Shown one piece after another: positions 1 to 11,405 of a stretch of DNA of 64,000 bases. Position numbers and translations under genes: made by a program. A model generated the notes under the pieces. That model was given only the letters and a program-made list of their open reading frames with translations, ran no database searches and was not told the DNA's origin. The number at the start of each line of letters is the position of its first letter. Within the stretch, counting starts at the first letter, position 1. This DNA comes from Sulfolobus tengchongensis (lineage in GTDB: Archaea > Thermoproteota > Thermoprotei_A > Sulfolobales > Sulfolobaceae), in NCBI RefSeq assembly GCF_036967215.1, contig NZ_CP146016.1, positions 2,047,337 through 2,111,336 of the forward strand, in the 5' to 3' direction.

Positions 1-873
1 TAAAATTCCATCATTAATCGCAGCAAATAACACGAATATAAATGTAATAATTCCAAATCTATTTTCTATAAGCCTTAAGATATCAACATTATTTGCAGGA
101 ATTTTGAAAAATAATAGATGATCACCTATTGCATAGATATCGAATGCAGCTAATAGCCCTCCTAACAGGATTACTGTAATTATTGCCCTACTAATGGTTT
201 TTCTTGCATCCTTTGCCTCCCCAGAAACTGGTGTTATAGAGCCATATCCAGTAGGTATGCTAGATCCAAATAGCACGGCATACGCTATAGCTCCTAAATT
301 CAAATGGAATGAAAACGGATTATATAGATGAAAGCCAGTTGAACTTAGGAATATAATGGCAATAATTGTCATTATACCAATTTCTATGGAACTTGCAAAA
401 ACTGCATATTTAGTACTAACCCTTATCCCCATAATTGCAAATAATGAAGTAATAGATAGCAATCCTAATCCAATTATCCACGGATTTACTCCTAGAACAT
501 GGTAAATTATATATGCTGTTCCAAAAATGTATGCAACACCATACGTAGTGGAATAAAATATGTAAAGCCAACCTGTTTCAAAGCCTAAACGCTTTGTTAA
601 TGAATAAAATGCATATGTATAATATCCACCTTCTTTTGTAAATCTTTTAGAAAGCTCATAAACAACAAGACCATTTACCAATACTAATAAAGTACCTAAA
701 ATAATAGCAATGGGGGCGAAGAAGCCTGCGATAATAAATGTCTCAACTCCATACGTAAGTATACTAAGAAAAGGTGATTGACCACCCATTGAAAGAAAGA
801 CAATATCCATAAAACTTAAGTGTCTTTTTGGCACTGTACGTTGCTGCTCTTTGCTAATTGACGAAGTACTCAT
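1..873 (-). CDS. APC-family amino-acid permease (partial, C-terminus outside window)
   Basis: This frame is open without a stop from an ATG at 873 to the window edge, giving 291 residues. The protein begins [11 protein letters not shown], then has a charged stretch and about seven hydrophobic segments. The first carries [15 protein letters not shown], the glycine- and proline-broken helix 1 typical of APC permeases; a second APC-like stretch reads [19 protein letters not shown]. The likely role is proton-coupled uptake of an amino acid or amine; the substrate cannot be told. A TATA-like box about 29 bp upstream supports a leaderless start at 873. Families of this type usually have about 12 helices, so roughly 40% of the gene is missing. 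Confidence 0.85.
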   Translation of the reverse strand, partial: MSTSSISKEQQRTVPKRHLSFMDIVFLSMGGQSPFLSILTYGVETFIIAGFFAPIAIILGTLLVLVNGLVVYELSKRFTKEGGYYTYAFYSLTKRLGFETGWLYIFYSTTYGVAYIFGTAYIIYHVLGVNPWIIGLGLLSITSLFAIMGIRVSTKYAVFASSIEIGIMTIIAIIFLSSTGFHLYNPFSFHLNLGAIAYAVLFGSSIPTGYGSITPVSGEAKDARKTISRAIITVILLGGLLAAFDIYAIGDHLLFFKIPANNVDILRLIENRFGIITFIFVLFAAINDGIL

Positions 874-897
874 CCGAGAATCCACTTTTCCTTAACT

Positions 898-906
898 ACT
901 ATTTAA
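898..906 (-). promoter_or_regulatory. TATA box of the permease gene
   Basis: On the minus strand the sequence reads cttaaatag, centred about 29 bp before the ATG at 873. That spacing is what leaderless Sulfolobus genes show. Confidence 0.5.
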
Positions 907-932
907 GTTCTTCTCCATTCGTCATTAAAAAA

Positions 933-2051
933 TTACTTTAGAACATTTATCTTTTGAGCTAATTTAAATAGTGAAGTAACTACATAGACGTCAACAGCTG
1001 GCATGAAATCAGTAACGTAAAAACTAAACAATGTATGATTACCTAATATATAGACAATGACGAAACCTATCCAAATAGTCCACGCCCACATAGTTGTAGT
1101 TATCAACTTACTATCTCTAAATATAAACGCTAGAGGAGTTGTAATTATCCATAATATTAAAACAAAGGGATTAGTAGTAGCATACAAGTTGTAACCTAGA
1201 TAGAAAGGGTGTATGTTTAAGAACCAATCCCATGGTGTTGAAATTTGTGAAGTTGCAGTCAAAGCTATATGACCATTAGTAACATCCCATAGAGCTCTGT
1301 GTATAACAGTAGAGCTTAACCAACCGCTTATGCTACCATAATATGCGATTAAAGGGGTTGAAAATACCGTATAGGTTAACAGAGGAATTCCTAAGCCATA
1401 AACGGCTCTACTCTTTACACTGCTAGTGATCTCCCCTAGGTAATAAAGGAAAGGAAATATTAGAACATAAGCGGACTCTTTAGATAACATAGCTAACGCT
1501 AACGCTACTCCTGCCCATAAAGGCTTATCACGTAATAGAAAGTACAATGAAAGAATACTGAAAAAAGACATATATATATCAAGTAATGCTACACCATGGA
1601 GAACCCAAACATTAGGATCTAGAGCTATAAGAAGAGCTGAGAGGATTCCTGCCAAGTTGCCTAAAATACCGTTATTAACTAATTTCTTGCCTAGAAAGAA
1701 GGCTACCATGAGCATAAGATCTCCTAAAATCCAGCTTGGAAGCCTCCATGCTATTGGATAATATCCCATAAAATAAATAAAAACGGCCATAATGTATTTC
1801 GCTAATGGAGGGTGCTCTGGATTAATATATGTTTGAATATTTTGCTCATTAGGATAGCCTATGCTTGTCATTGGGGGTGGTGTGACGTGAAAGACCAGCC
1901 TTAACATGTTGTAGGCTGCCGTGGGATACCAAACCTCATCTCCTATATAATTGTTAATTGGAGCAAATGTAATTACTGTTTCGTAAGTATACAATATAAC
2001 TAATACAGCTAATGCGATATAAAAGAAAAAGTTTATCCATTTTATTTGCAT
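933..2051 (-). CDS. PMT/ArnT-like GT-C glycosyltransferase
   Basis: Integral membrane protein of 372 residues with about nine to ten hydrophobic segments. After the first helix comes a loop with GDEVWY (D38, E39), matching the acidic pair in the first outer loop of protein O-mannosyltransferases and ArnT-like enzymes. It also has NPEHPPLAKY (residues 78-86), the HPP motif of the same clan. It probably moves a sugar from a polyprenyl-phosphate donor to protein or lipid on the outer face. It is the last gene of a minus-strand operon that includes a flippase, which fits surface glycosylation. The polar C-terminal domain of bacterial ArnT is absent, so the acceptor is unknown. Confidence 0.75.
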   Translation of the reverse strand: MQIKWINFFFYIALAVLVILYTYETVITFAPINNYIGDEVWYPTAAYNMLRLVFHVTPPPMTSIGYPNEQNIQTYINPEHPPLAKYIMAVFIYFMGYYPIAWRLPSWILGDLMLMVAFFLGKKLVNNGILGNLAGILSALLIALDPNVWVLHGVALLDIYMSFFSILSLYFLLRDKPLWAGVALALAMLSKESAYVLIFPFLYYLGEITSSVKSRAVYGLGIPLLTYTVFSTPLIAYYGSISGWLSSTVIHRALWDVTNGHIALTATSQISTPWDWFLNIHPFYLGYNLYATTNPFVLILWIITTPLAFIFRDSKLITTTMWAWTIWIGFVIVYILGNHTLFSFYVTDFMPAVDVYVVTSLFKLAQKINVLK

Positions 2052-2061
2052 AAAGTAGGCT

Positions 2062-2880
2062 TTACTTTAAAATTTTTAAAGCTTCTCCAATATCTGCATT
2101 TTCATGAACAACCTTAGATATAGCCCTTGCTAACTTATCTGGTTGATCCGATTGCCATAAATTCCTTCCTACAGTTACACCTCTTGCTCCAGCCTCTAAA
2201 GCATCTTTTAACATTTTTAAGAACTCATCATTAGTATTGGTTTTGGGGCCACCTCTAATTAGAATTGGGCTGAAGGCTACGTTAACTACTTCCTTAAAAG
2301 ATTGTTTATCTCCAGTATAATCAACTTTTAAAATATCTGCCCCTATCTCTGATGCTAATCTTGTCACATATTTTACTAGGTTAGGATCCTTAACGGAGTC
2401 CGGATTATCCCTTGTAACATATAACGGTTCAATAATAAACGGAATACCATAATCATTAGCCTCCCTCCGTAGTAAAGCTAAAGTACTTAAATTATAACCC
2501 TCTATTGTATCGTTACCATATCCTACTACGAGATATGTTACTACCGCATCTGCACCACTATTTACAGCATCTTTTATTGTGTAAACGTTCGAATAATAAC
2601 CTTCATTGTACATTTTGTATCTCTGCCTCCACACATTTGCTGTATCTAACCTGGCTATTAACAACGGCGAGCCTCTTGAAAAGAAGTTCTCCTTAACTAA
2701 CTTTACCATTGCTGGCGTCATTTGTAAAGCATCTGGACCATTCTTAGCTATTTTAGCAACAACTTCTACCGGATTCTCTATTCCCTTTATTGGTCCCATA
2801 ACCAAACCGTGATCTAACGCTACAACAAATGCTCTCCCCTTTTCAAACAGTTTCGCAATTCGAATTTCCAAACCTGTCAT
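2062..2880 (-). CDS. DhnA-type class I aldolase (fructose-bisphosphate aldolase-like)
   Basis: A 272-residue TIM-barrel aldolase of the DeoC/LacD (DhnA) superfamily. ALDHG at 21-25 opens the barrel, ILKVDY places the expected Schiff-base lysine at K185, and a GG at 210-211 plus TVGRN at 236-240 form the phosphate site. Archaeal members include fructose-1,6-bisphosphate aldolase and 2-amino-3,7-dideoxy-heptulosonate synthase; sequence reading alone does not decide between them. It lies 9 bp from the flippase gene upstream and 10 bp from the glycosyltransferase downstream, so all are probably co-transcribed. That context may point to a sugar-precursor role. Confidence 0.75.
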   Translation of the reverse strand: MTGLEIRIAKLFEKGRAFVVALDHGLVMGPIKGIENPVEVVAKIAKNGPDALQMTPAMVKLVKENFFSRGSPLLIARLDTANVWRQRYKMYNEGYYSNVYTIKDAVNSGADAVVTYLVVGYGNDTIEGYNLSTLALLRREANDYGIPFIIEPLYVTRDNPDSVKDPNLVKYVTRLASEIGADILKVDYTGDKQSFKEVVNVAFSPILIRGGPKTNTNDEFLKMLKDALEAGARGVTVGRNLWQSDQPDKLARAISKVVHENADIGEALKILK

Positions 2881-2889
2881 AAAAGTAGA

Positions 2890-4371
2890 TTAAACCCATT
2901 GCTTAAATTCTCTTATTATCGCTATCAATAATCTTCTACCATACGGATTAAGAGCGTAATTAAACGCACTGAAAACTAGAATTCCTAAGATACCGTACAC
3001 TCCCATGTACAAGAAGGTTAGAGGTTTATATATCATCGATAATGGTAAACTGATTAAGGCCAGTAGCAAAGGTATCAAAAACTCCTTTAATGGAAAAGAA
3101 AAATTGTAAATTCTATTAGAAAGTCTGTATGAAGTAAAAAGTAACGAAAACGAGTTAATTAAAATTCCAATACTCATAAAAGCAGCCAAGATGTATGGAG
3201 GATAAGAAGAAAATAAATAGAGCAATAAAGTTGATACGCCTAAACCTATTATGGAAAGAGTGAAATTTGAGGATGTTAATCTAAATAGATAGCCTTTAAA
3301 TTCGTCTTTAGATTCAGTAGAAAGAGTTGGATCAGCCATCGTAATTCCTTGATAGAAAATGCTGTATATCCCCCTAACAAAATTTGAAAATGTTAGTACA
3401 TACAAGGCGTATATTGCTGCTGTATAATCGGGTCTCAATTTGTATAAGAGCCCATATCCATCAACATATATTAGCATTAGAAATAGGCTACCTGCTAGTG
3501 AATAAAGCTTAATTGCTTCAGCAATCACTGATGAATCTCTATTTTCTGCTAATTTAGCCATAAGCCCAGTATATACGGCTTGTGTCCATACTTGAATATT
3601 GCTTACCAATATTGCCGATTCAAAATACGCTACTACAAGATCTGAGTTAACAATTGCTAAACTTATCCATACTATTGATGCTTCTAATATGTATTGAAGA
3701 TAGTTTGCAATGTAAACTACTGCTTTTCGTGTAGCTGCAATTGCAACTTTAAAATCGATTTTAAGGTTAGCCCTTATGAAGAAAATATTAAACATTATTT
3801 GAGAAATATAACCTATGTCGTAAGCTAGAATTACAGCTAGAATTGACAGATTATATACGAACATTAATACGAGCCCAGTAATTAATCTTAAAATCTGGAA
3901 AATTGTTGCTGAGATACCAACTATCTTAGGTGTTCTTCCTTGAGCTATCGCGTTTGTAACTTTTAAGAAATAGGTTAAGACAATTAAAGATATAGCAGAG
4001 TAAAAATATATTGGAACGTATAGCTTAGTGATCGACATGTAGTATGGCACTAAAAAAGCAAATATTAATCCAGCAACAGTACCAGAAATTAAATTAAATA
4101 TTACTATTCCCCCAACGTTTTTCCCTTCTGCAGAATATCTTGATGTAATCAATGAGAATAAATCAGCAGGTATTGTGAAGTAACCAATCGTGAAGACATA
4201 TAGAGTTTGCCAAGTAGCAAAGTAAACTGTACCATAAGGATAATTAGATAAGTATCTTGCAACCAAGAGTGTGAAAATAAACGAAATAGGTGCTACCGAC
4301 GCTCTAGATAGTAAATTAATTATCCCTATTCTGGTAAACCTTACGGTATCCTTTTTTTCCATTGAATTCAC
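2890..4371 (-). CDS. MOP/MATE-type lipid-linked oligosaccharide flippase
   Basis: A 493-residue polytopic protein with about 12-14 hydrophobic helices and few charged loops, the layout of Wzx/RfbX polysaccharide-biosynthesis exporters. The start FTRIGIINLLSRASVAPISF is the usual first helix of this family. It probably flips polyprenol-linked glycans across the membrane. The start codon overlaps the stop of the small RHH-like gene by 4 bp, and the aldolase and PMT-like genes follow, so an N-glycan or exopolysaccharide role is plausible. The exact substrate is not visible. Confidence 0.75.
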   Translation of the reverse strand: MNSMEKKDTVRFTRIGIINLLSRASVAPISFIFTLLVARYLSNYPYGTVYFATWQTLYVFTIGYFTIPADLFSLITSRYSAEGKNVGGIVIFNLISGTVAGLIFAFLVPYYMSITKLYVPIYFYSAISLIVLTYFLKVTNAIAQGRTPKIVGISATIFQILRLITGLVLMFVYNLSILAVILAYDIGYISQIMFNIFFIRANLKIDFKVAIAATRKAVVYIANYLQYILEASIVWISLAIVNSDLVVAYFESAILVSNIQVWTQAVYTGLMAKLAENRDSSVIAEAIKLYSLAGSLFLMLIYVDGYGLLYKLRPDYTAAIYALYVLTFSNFVRGIYSIFYQGITMADPTLSTESKDEFKGYLFRLTSSNFTLSIIGLGVSTLLLYLFSSYPPYILAAFMSIGILINSFSLLFTSYRLSNRIYNFSFPLKEFLIPLLLALISLPLSMIYKPLTFLYMGVYGILGILVFSAFNYALNPYGRRLLIAIIREFKQWV

Positions 4372-4604
4372 CTACAAAATAAAAAGTGCTTTATCTTGTT
4401 TTCCACTTCAGTACTAGAGTATTTATACTCTATCGAAATCGAAACATTTAACTGTTTATATGTAGTGGGTTCGACATAAGGTAAATTTAGACATTCCTCC
4501 GTAGTAATCAGCTCAGAAATGAGTTGGTTAATTGAAATTCTTCTGTCAAGAGCAAGTTTCCTTAGAATTTCATACCATTCTTTCGGTATTCTTATCTTTA
4601 TCAT
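4368..4604 (-). CDS. small RHH-like DNA-binding protein
   Basis: 78 residues. The first 35 (MIKIRIPKEWYEILRKLALD, then SINQLISELI) follow a beta strand, helix, helix pattern typical of ribbon-helix-helix proteins. The second half is less typical. It is the first gene of the operon and overlaps the flippase start by 4 bp, so it may regulate the operon. The reading rests on pattern alone. Confidence 0.5.
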   Translation of the reverse strand: MIKIRIPKEWYEILRKLALDRRISINQLISELITTEECLNLPYVEPTTYKQLNVSISIEYKYSSTEVENKIKHFLFCR

Positions 4605-4638
4605 TTCCGATATGAAGAATGTTCCTAAAATGAAAAAT

Positions 4639-5028
4639 TTATGCTTCTAGAATATCATCTATGGCTCTTGCAATATCCCTTATGGAAATTATACCCTTTA
4701 GCTTTCCATCGTTATCAGTAACTGGTAAATGCCTAATATTATACGTCCTCATTAAGCTCAAAGCTCCACTTATCGGGGAATCCTCTCTAATCGTTATTAG
4801 CGAAACTGTCATTATTTCCTCTGCTTTGGTTTCCAGTTCTTTTCCTTTTCCAATTGCCCTTACAATATCATGCTCAGTTATTATACCAACGGGTTTATCG
4901 TTTTCTACAACAATTACTGACCCAACTTTATTTTCTGTCATAATTCTCGCTACTTCTTTGAGTGTGACCCTCTTTTCCACTGTAATCACTTTAGTCTTCA
5001 TATACTCTTTTACGAACTCTTCCTTCAT
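4639..5028 (-). CDS. two-CBS-domain protein
   Basis: 129 residues made of two CBS domains (about 8-62 and 70-127). The repeated signature MTENKVGSVIVVEND...GIITEHDIVRAI is followed by ...IRHLPVTDNDGKLKGIISIRDI. Stand-alone CBS pairs in archaea bind adenine nucleotides and often act as energy sensors; the partner is unknown. The gene stands alone, 34 bp upstream of the envelope operon and on the same strand. A TATA-like atattaaata lies about 27 bp before its ATG. The 140-residue antisense frame over it is a shadow. Confidence 0.85.
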   Translation of the reverse strand: MKEEFVKEYMKTKVITVEKRVTLKEVARIMTENKVGSVIVVENDKPVGIITEHDIVRAIGKGKELETKAEEIMTVSLITIREDSPISGALSLMRTYNIRHLPVTDNDGKLKGIISIRDIARAIDDILEA

Positions 5029-5174
5029 TAAACTCGTATTTAATATAAAACAAATAATAGTTATTATGAGTTGTGGATCTTAGCACGTAATAATTAAAAC
5101 ATGCAGAGAGCGGGATCTTAACTTTTTGTAAGATTAAAATATGGAAAAAGAAATAACATTGTAACATAGGAAAA

Positions 5175-5185
5175 AATTTTTAAAC
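5175..5185 (+). promoter_or_regulatory. TATA box of htpX
   Basis: The sequence aatttttaaac follows an A-rich BRE-like stretch and is centred 27 bp before the ATG at 5207, as expected for a leaderless transcript. Confidence 0.55.
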
Positions 5186-5206
5186 TTCGTTTTAGCATAC
5201 TAGCAT

Positions 5207-6184
<978 letters not shown>

Positions 6185-7288
6185 TCATTCGAATTCTATT
6201 GTTGCAGGAGGTTTTGAAGTTACATCGTAAAGGACTTCCTTCACCATGGGAATTTTTTGCAATATTTCTGAGCTTATTTTCTGCAAAATATCAAGTGGAA
6301 TTCTAGCATAGTCTGCAGTCATAAAATCCTCAGTTACTACTGCTCTTATAGCTACACTATATTTCCCACTATCCCTTTCATCTAAAATGCAAAGAACATG
6401 AGTGATATCATACTTTACTAACAAATCTACAGTAGATTTGACATCTGTAATATCCTCACATTCAACTTTAGCTACATTGCCATAGGCTCTAACATCCCCT
6501 TTTACTCCAGTAGCTCTAGTCTCATATAAAAATACCTTGATACCATCTAATGTAACCCATTTACCGTTTGATTCAAATGCTACGCCAAAATATTGTGAAT
6601 AACCTAAATTATCTAAGTATCTCTCTACAATGTCATTAGCTTCTCTTACAACTTCTAGTTTTTCTCTAGTCAACTTCCCAACTGCCCTTACTAAAAGTCC
6701 AGGTCCAGGAAATGGCTGTCTCTCTGAAATCTCCCTAGGTAATCCTAAATACCTAGCCAATTCTCTTACTTCGTTCTTGTAAAGGTCTGCTAATGGTTCA
6801 ATAAGTGTAAATCCCCATTGTCTTTCAGTATTTATACCTATTTGCACTAAAACATTATGCTGAGTTTTAATTCCGCCTTGAGTTTCCACCCAATCGGCAG
6901 CAATTGTACCTTGCATAAGGTACTTAGCGTTAAATTGTTTCATCAAAGACGCAATAGTAGAGTAAAATAATTCTCTAAACTTCTTTCTTTTCTCTTCTGC
7001 ATCCCACATTCCCTCAAGGGCTGAAATAAATAACTCCTTCTTATCTATTACAATAAAATTCGGTAATATTTGCTTTAAATAAGACCTAACTTTTTCTGCT
7101 TCATTCTTCCTTAAAAATCCCGTATCTATCAGAACAGGGATAACTCTTTCCCCTAATATTTTGTAAGCGAGAACTGCAGCTGTAGTACTATCTACGCCAC
7201 CACTTACTGCAGCCAATACTTTCTCATTGGCTATTTTTTCCATCAATTGCGGCTTTATTTCTTCAATAAACGAAGCAGGATCAAACAT
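6185..7288 (-). CDS. guaAb: GMP synthase, ATP-pyrophosphatase subunit
   Basis: 367 residues. The PP-loop SGGVDS is at 29-34, followed by the family sequences [13 protein letters not shown] and [14 protein letters not shown], and the C-terminal dimerisation domain ends [11 protein letters not shown]. There is no class I amidotransferase domain, so this is the separate B subunit used by archaea, which converts XMP to GMP with ammonia from a separate glutaminase subunit. That partner is not in the window. A TATA-like box lies inside the 3' end of the upstream cobQ gene, so it can be transcribed alone. Confidence 0.9.
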   Translation of the reverse strand: MFDPASFIEEIKPQLMEKIANEKVLAAVSGGVDSTTAAVLAYKILGERVIPVLIDTGFLRKNEAEKVRSYLKQILPNFIVIDKKELFISALEGMWDAEEKRKKFRELFYSTIASLMKQFNAKYLMQGTIAADWVETQGGIKTQHNVLVQIGINTERQWGFTLIEPLADLYKNEVRELARYLGLPREISERQPFPGPGLLVRAVGKLTREKLEVVREANDIVERYLDNLGYSQYFGVAFESNGKWVTLDGIKVFLYETRATGVKGDVRAYGNVAKVECEDITDVKSTVDLLVKYDITHVLCILDERDSGKYSVAIRAVVTEDFMTADYARIPLDILQKISSEILQKIPMVKEVLYDVTSKPPATIEFE

Positions 7289-7307
7289 TTGTTTAAGATT
7301 AAAAAAC

Positions 7308-8702
7308 TCATTCCTTATAAATATCTACTATTTCATCAATGTGTAGATACTTTCTTAAAGTTCTCTCTACAAGAAGAGCTTGTTGTTGTATTTCGCTCAC
7401 CATCGTCTCTGAATGTATTTTAATATTAAATTCGTTCAATAAGTTTTTCATCCCATCAGAAAATAAACTGCCATGAACACTTAGCCCAACGAAATTACTT
7501 TTATATACACCGTCCTTAACACTAACTCTCTCACCATTTCTAGATACTATCTCCAATAATGGTTTCTCACTCCCATATTTTATCACTCCTCGCCTAATCT
7601 CATAACCATCAATCTTTCCATAATCTGAGATTCCCTCAGTTAATGACACTGTTTTTATTTTTTCATAGTATACATCCATATCAAAGATCCCTAACCCGTT
7701 GTACTCTGTGGGATTACCAGTCTCGATACCATATGGATCAACTAACCTTTTGCCCATGATTTGGAAACCACCACAAACACCCAATACGTTCTTGCTTTTT
7801 CTTAGATAATCGATAAATCCTCTATCAGCTAGCCATTTTAGTGACTCTAACGTATTCCTACTACCTGGAAGAATAACTAAATCAGCTTTAGTGATCTCTT
7901 TAGGCTTTCTAACAAATCTCACATGAGTATTGGACTTACTTAAAGCATAAAATTCATTAAAATTACTCATATAAGGGTAAGCTATTATGGCTACTTCTAC
8001 ATCACCTTCGCCGAAGTTATAAACGTTCATGGAATCTTCTGGCATTATGGGAATTTCGTCAAGAAAAGGTATGTAGCCTAAATATCTCATATTAGTCTTC
8101 TGCTCAAGCCATTTTATCGCATCATAGAGGAAGCTTTCCTCTCCTCTAAACTTGTTAATAATAAAGCCCTTTATGTTTTCTCTTACAGACTGAGGTAGCA
8201 TCATATATGTTCCATAAGCTGATGAGAAAGCTCCTCCTCTATCTATATCAAGGACTAAAATGGCTGGAATACCTCTCTCTTTCATAACCTTTATTGCAGT
8301 TATGTCTCTATCGATAAAATTAGGTTCACCAATACCTCCTGCGGCTTCTATAACTAGATCGTCATTTAGGTAAGGGGAAATTTTGCTCCATAGCGTATTA
8401 TTTGCTAAAGTATAGTATTCCTTTCCGTTCATTATGCCTAAGGAATAACCCATAAATACGACTTCAACACCTTTTCCCATTGGCTTAAGCAGTATAGGAT
8501 TCATATACCTTTCCGGTCTAATCCCTGCTCCAATTGCTTGGTATGCTTGAATAAATGCTATTTCTCCCCCATCCCAAGTTGATATACTATTTAAGGACAT
8601 ATTTTGAATCTTAAGTGGTTTGGCGTTAAGTATCCTAACTAAACCAGTAGTCACAAACGATTTGCCAGAATCGCTCATTGTGGAAGCTATTATTATTGAC
8701 AC
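7308..8702 (-). CDS. cobQ: cobyric acid synthase CobQ/CbiP
   Basis: 464 residues with the two-domain CobQ layout. An N-terminal dethiobiotin synthetase-like ATPase domain (TMSDSGKS at 8-15, LDIDRGG at 151-157) is joined to a class I amidotransferase-like domain whose nucleophile is C310 in LGVCGGFQ; a histidine follows in [10 protein letters not shown]. It amidates the b, d, e and g side chains of adenosylcobyrinic acid diamide. The start is GTG at 8702, 35 bp from the divergent cobS start. It belongs with cobS and cbiB in cobalamin assembly. Confidence 0.92.
   Translation of the reverse strand: MSIIIASTMSDSGKSFVTTGLVRILNAKPLKIQNMSLNSISTWDGGEIAFIQAYQAIGAGIRPERYMNPILLKPMGKGVEVVFMGYSLGIMNGKEYYTLANNTLWSKISPYLNDDLVIEAAGGIGEPNFIDRDITAIKVMKERGIPAILVLDIDRGGAFSSAYGTYMMLPQSVRENIKGFIINKFRGEESFLYDAIKWLEQKTNMRYLGYIPFLDEIPIMPEDSMNVYNFGEGDVEVAIIAYPYMSNFNEFYALSKSNTHVRFVRKPKEITKADLVILPGSRNTLESLKWLADRGFIDYLRKSKNVLGVCGGFQIMGKRLVDPYGIETGNPTEYNGLGIFDMDVYYEKIKTVSLTEGISDYGKIDGYEIRRGVIKYGSEKPLLEIVSRNGERVSVKDGVYKSNFVGLSVHGSLFSDGMKNLLNEFNIKIHSETMVSEIQQQALLVERTLRKYLHIDEIVDIYKE
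7312..7322 (-). promoter_or_regulatory. TATA box of guaAb inside the cobQ 3' end
   Basis: The minus strand reads gatatttataa about 29 bp before the ATG at 7288. The box overlaps the last codons of cobQ. Confidence 0.45.
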
Positions 8703-8721
8703 TAAACCATATCAACTTAGA

Positions 8722-8735
8722 GGATAAATAAATCC
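8722..8735 (-). promoter_or_regulatory. TATA box in the cobQ/cobS divergent gap
   Basis: The A/T box ggataaataaatcc is centred about 27 bp before the cobQ GTG at 8702 when read on the minus strand. It lies only about 10 bp before the cobS ATG at 8738, so cobS would need the weaker catatcaa around 8711. Confidence 0.4.
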
Positions 8736-8737
8736 AC

Positions 8738-9505
8738 ATGAGAGGAAAAGGAATATTAGCGCAATTTTCGTTCTTCACAACAATACCAGTAAAGACCAAT
8801 ATACCATTAGAGGAAATTGCCGAATACTCTTATATCTCCCCGATAGTTGTAGGAATAACATTAGCTATAATAGAGTCTGGTCTCTACTTTATTCTCTATA
8901 AAGTTCTTGGAATTGGAGAACTATCCGGAATATTATTGCTGGGAGTAATAGAGCTATTAAGGGGATTTAACCATTTAGATGGACTATTGGATCTGGGAGA
9001 CGCATTAATGGTTAGAGGTAGTAGAGAAAAGAAGGTAAAAGCGTTAAAAGATGTGGAAATAGGATCTGGTGGAATAGGCTTACTATTAGTATACTTATCT
9101 ATAGAAGTTGTAGCGTTATTGAAACTTGGATTTTCAATCTATACAATTTTATACTTAATCTCATCTGATGTAATATCCAGATCATTTAGTCTATACGTTC
9201 TCTCAACTATAAAACCACTTCCCGAAAGTGTACTAGGAAAAATATTTCATGAAAAATTAAGAAATAAATCATTGATATTGATAATTGAGTTAATACCTTT
9301 CATCTCCTTGTATAACGTTATACTCTATATTGTACTCTACATTATAATGTATAAAATATGTAAATCACTGGGAGGTTCATCTGGAGATATAACTGGGGCT
9401 TCAATAACAATTTCGTTTCCAATATTCTTACTAACTAACGAGGTAACCAATTTAAACTACTCCATAATATCTATCTTGTGTTATTTGTTCTTGCACTTGC
9501 ACTAG
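8738..9505 (+). CDS. cobS: adenosylcobinamide-GDP ribazoletransferase CobS
   Basis: 255 residues, membrane protein with about six helices. The conserved acidic motif is [13 protein letters not shown] (D81, D85, D88), the CobS active site that joins alpha-ribazole (phosphate) to adenosylcobinamide-GDP. [11 protein letters not shown] near the C-terminus is also typical. Its 3' end overlaps the cbiB start by 28 bp in another frame, which suggests translational coupling. Confidence 0.9.
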   Translation: MRGKGILAQFSFFTTIPVKTNIPLEEIAEYSYISPIVVGITLAIIESGLYFILYKVLGIGELSGILLLGVIELLRGFNHLDGLLDLGDALMVRGSREKKVKALKDVEIGSGGIGLLLVYLSIEVVALLKLGFSIYTILYLISSDVISRSFSLYVLSTIKPLPESVLGKIFHEKLRNKSLILIIELIPFISLYNVILYIVLYIIMYKICKSLGGSSGDITGASITISFPIFLLTNEVTNLNYSIISILCYLFLHLH

Positions 9506-10395
9506 TATGGGATCTTATCTTCTCAGAACCTCCAATTTACATACACCCTGTAGTTTGGACTGGAAAGATATCTGAGAAGATTATCAAACCGTATAAGGGA
9601 TACGCCTATGGAATTCTTTTGTGGATAGTTTCTGTTTTACCCGTATTATTCGTTTTCGTCTTTCTCCCTATAATAATGCCCATGCCAATTTACATCAGAA
9701 TTATAATATTAGCGTTTTCACTAAAAACTACGTTTTCTATAAAAATGCTTTATGACATCGTCAAAAAGGGATCTGTATTAGATGATCGAGCTAGATACTA
9801 TGCGCAACAGATCGTAAGAAGGGATCTAAGTAAAAGCGATAAAGAGCACATAGCCTCTGCGTTAATTGAATCATTATTTGAAAGTACAGTTGACGGAATT
9901 ACCTCACCTATCTTTTGGTTCCTAGTACTTGGGATTTTGGGAGCAATGTTACAGAGACTTGCAAATACTATGGATAGCATGGTAGGTTACAAGACGGAGG
10001 AGCTTAAAAAAGAGGGTTGGTTCTCAGCAAAAATGGATACAGTAATTAATTACATTCCAGCCAGGTTAACCGGAGCAATAATGCTTCTTTCTGGGCTCAT
10101 ATTAGGTCTTAACGTTAGACAAGGATTAAAAGCTCTAAAAAATGCAAGAATGGAAAGCTTAAACGCAAAATATCCAATAGCAATTGCAGCTGGACTATTA
10201 AATGTAACCTTGGAAAAGACTGGATATTATAGTGTTGGATTTGGAAATTTACCTAGTAGGAAAGACATCGAAAATGCACTAAAATTATTTAAATCAACTC
10301 TTATCCTCTATTTCGCCTTAATCTTAACTATTTATTATTACCTTTATGGCATTGCCTTCCTTAGCTATCCTTACGGCCTCATTAAATTCATCTAA
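9478..10395 (+). CDS. cbiB: adenosylcobinamide-phosphate synthase CbiB/CobD
   Basis: 305 residues with several membrane helices. Family sequences are [20 protein letters not shown] near the start and [14 protein letters not shown] with [10 protein letters not shown] in the middle. It attaches aminopropanol (or its phosphate) to cobyric acid. The start is GTG at 9478, inside cobS. The last 24 codons run antisense to the end of the alcohol dehydrogenase gene, so the C-terminal tail is probably a read-on extension. Confidence 0.9.
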   Translation: MLFVLALALVWDLIFSEPPIYIHPVVWTGKISEKIIKPYKGYAYGILLWIVSVLPVLFVFVFLPIIMPMPIYIRIIILAFSLKTTFSIKMLYDIVKKGSVLDDRARYYAQQIVRRDLSKSDKEHIASALIESLFESTVDGITSPIFWFLVLGILGAMLQRLANTMDSMVGYKTEELKKEGWFSAKMDTVINYIPARLTGAIMLLSGLILGLNVRQGLKALKNARMESLNAKYPIAIAAGLLNVTLEKTGYYSVGFGNLPSRKDIENALKLFKSTLILYFALILTIYYYLYGIAFLSYPYGLIKFI

Positions 10396-11340
10396 TGTAA
10401 ACCTATGGGTTACTAATCTAGTCACATCAATTTTCTTTGAGGCTATTATCGATAAGGCTTCTCTTGTGTCCTCCTCCACTGCGGCATTACTAGAAACAAT
10501 AGAAATTTCATTATTTAGTAATTCACTTATATCATAATTAAGGATGGTGCCCTTATACGGTACTCCAAACAATAAAACTCTTCCACCTTTTCTAGTTGCG
10601 TGTATACCAGAGAGTATAGCTGAAGGCGATCCAGAGGCAATAATTGTAACGTCAGCACCTCTTCCTTCAGTTAGTCGTTTAACCTCGCTTACAACATCAT
10701 TTTTCTTTGCGTTAAGAGAATAATCCACTCCAACTTTATAGGCAAAATCCACTCTGAAATCACTTATATCTGAGGCTATAACTAGGCCAGCCTTATTTAT
10801 CTTAGCCATCATAGCGTGTAATAGTCCCATAGGGCCTATACCTACCACGAATACTGTATCTCCATCATCGATACGTATTCTTCTTTGAGCTCTAACTACA
10901 GTTGCTAATGGCTCTATAAAAGATCCTTCTTCAAAGCTAACATCATCTGGTAACTTCAAAATTCCACCTCTGACTACATTCCACGCTGGGACTCTAAAAT
11001 ACTCTGAAAATCCACCCGGGTCTAAATTGGTTTTTCTATAATAAGGACACATCGTAGGGCTTCCTTTTTTACAATAATAACACTCATAGCATGGTACATG
11101 ATGGTGTGCAAATACTCGATCGCCTGGCTTTAACCAATCTACTGTGGATTCTTCAATTATGCCAGATGGTTCATGTCCCAATATTGGCTGTGAAGCAGTG
11201 TATTGCCCATATATCTTCTCTATATCAGTACCACATAACCCACAAGCCTTCATTTTGATTAAAACGTCGCCTTGTTGTAATTTCGGCTTTGGTAATTCTT
11301 TTATTACAACTTTACCATTTTCCATTATCACACTTTTCAT
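10324..11340 (-). CDS. zinc-dependent medium-chain alcohol/polyol dehydrogenase
   Basis: 338 residues of the MDR family. Catalytic zinc ligands are C36 and the HE pair at 56-57. The structural zinc lobe has four cysteines at 84, 87, 90 and 98. The nucleotide fold follows with VVGIGPMG near 166-173. Substrates in this family include alcohols, sorbitol, threonine and sugars; the sequence does not decide. Its 3' end overlaps cbiB by 72 bp in convergent orientation. A TATA-like cttaaataag lies about 27 bp before the ATG. Confidence 0.88.
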   Translation of the reverse strand: MKSVIMENGKVVIKELPKPKLQQGDVLIKMKACGLCGTDIEKIYGQYTASQPILGHEPSGIIEESTVDWLKPGDRVFAHHHVPCYECYYCKKGSPTMCPYYRKTNLDPGGFSEYFRVPAWNVVRGGILKLPDDVSFEEGSFIEPLATVVRAQRRIRIDDGDTVFVVGIGPMGLLHAMMAKINKAGLVIASDISDFRVDFAYKVGVDYSLNAKKNDVVSEVKRLTEGRGADVTIIASGSPSAILSGIHATRKGGRVLLFGVPYKGTILNYDISELLNNEISIVSSNAAVEEDTREALSIIASKKIDVTRLVTHRFTLDEFNEAVRIAKEGNAIKVIINS

Positions 11341-11405
11341 TAAGAGACGTACCCCCTTACCGTCTTAAATAAGGAATATATGGTAATACAAACATTATAT
11401 TAATT

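Noticed and set aside
4661-5083. 140-residue plus-strand frame
   Set aside because: It is antisense to the well-supported CBS protein and has no family features.
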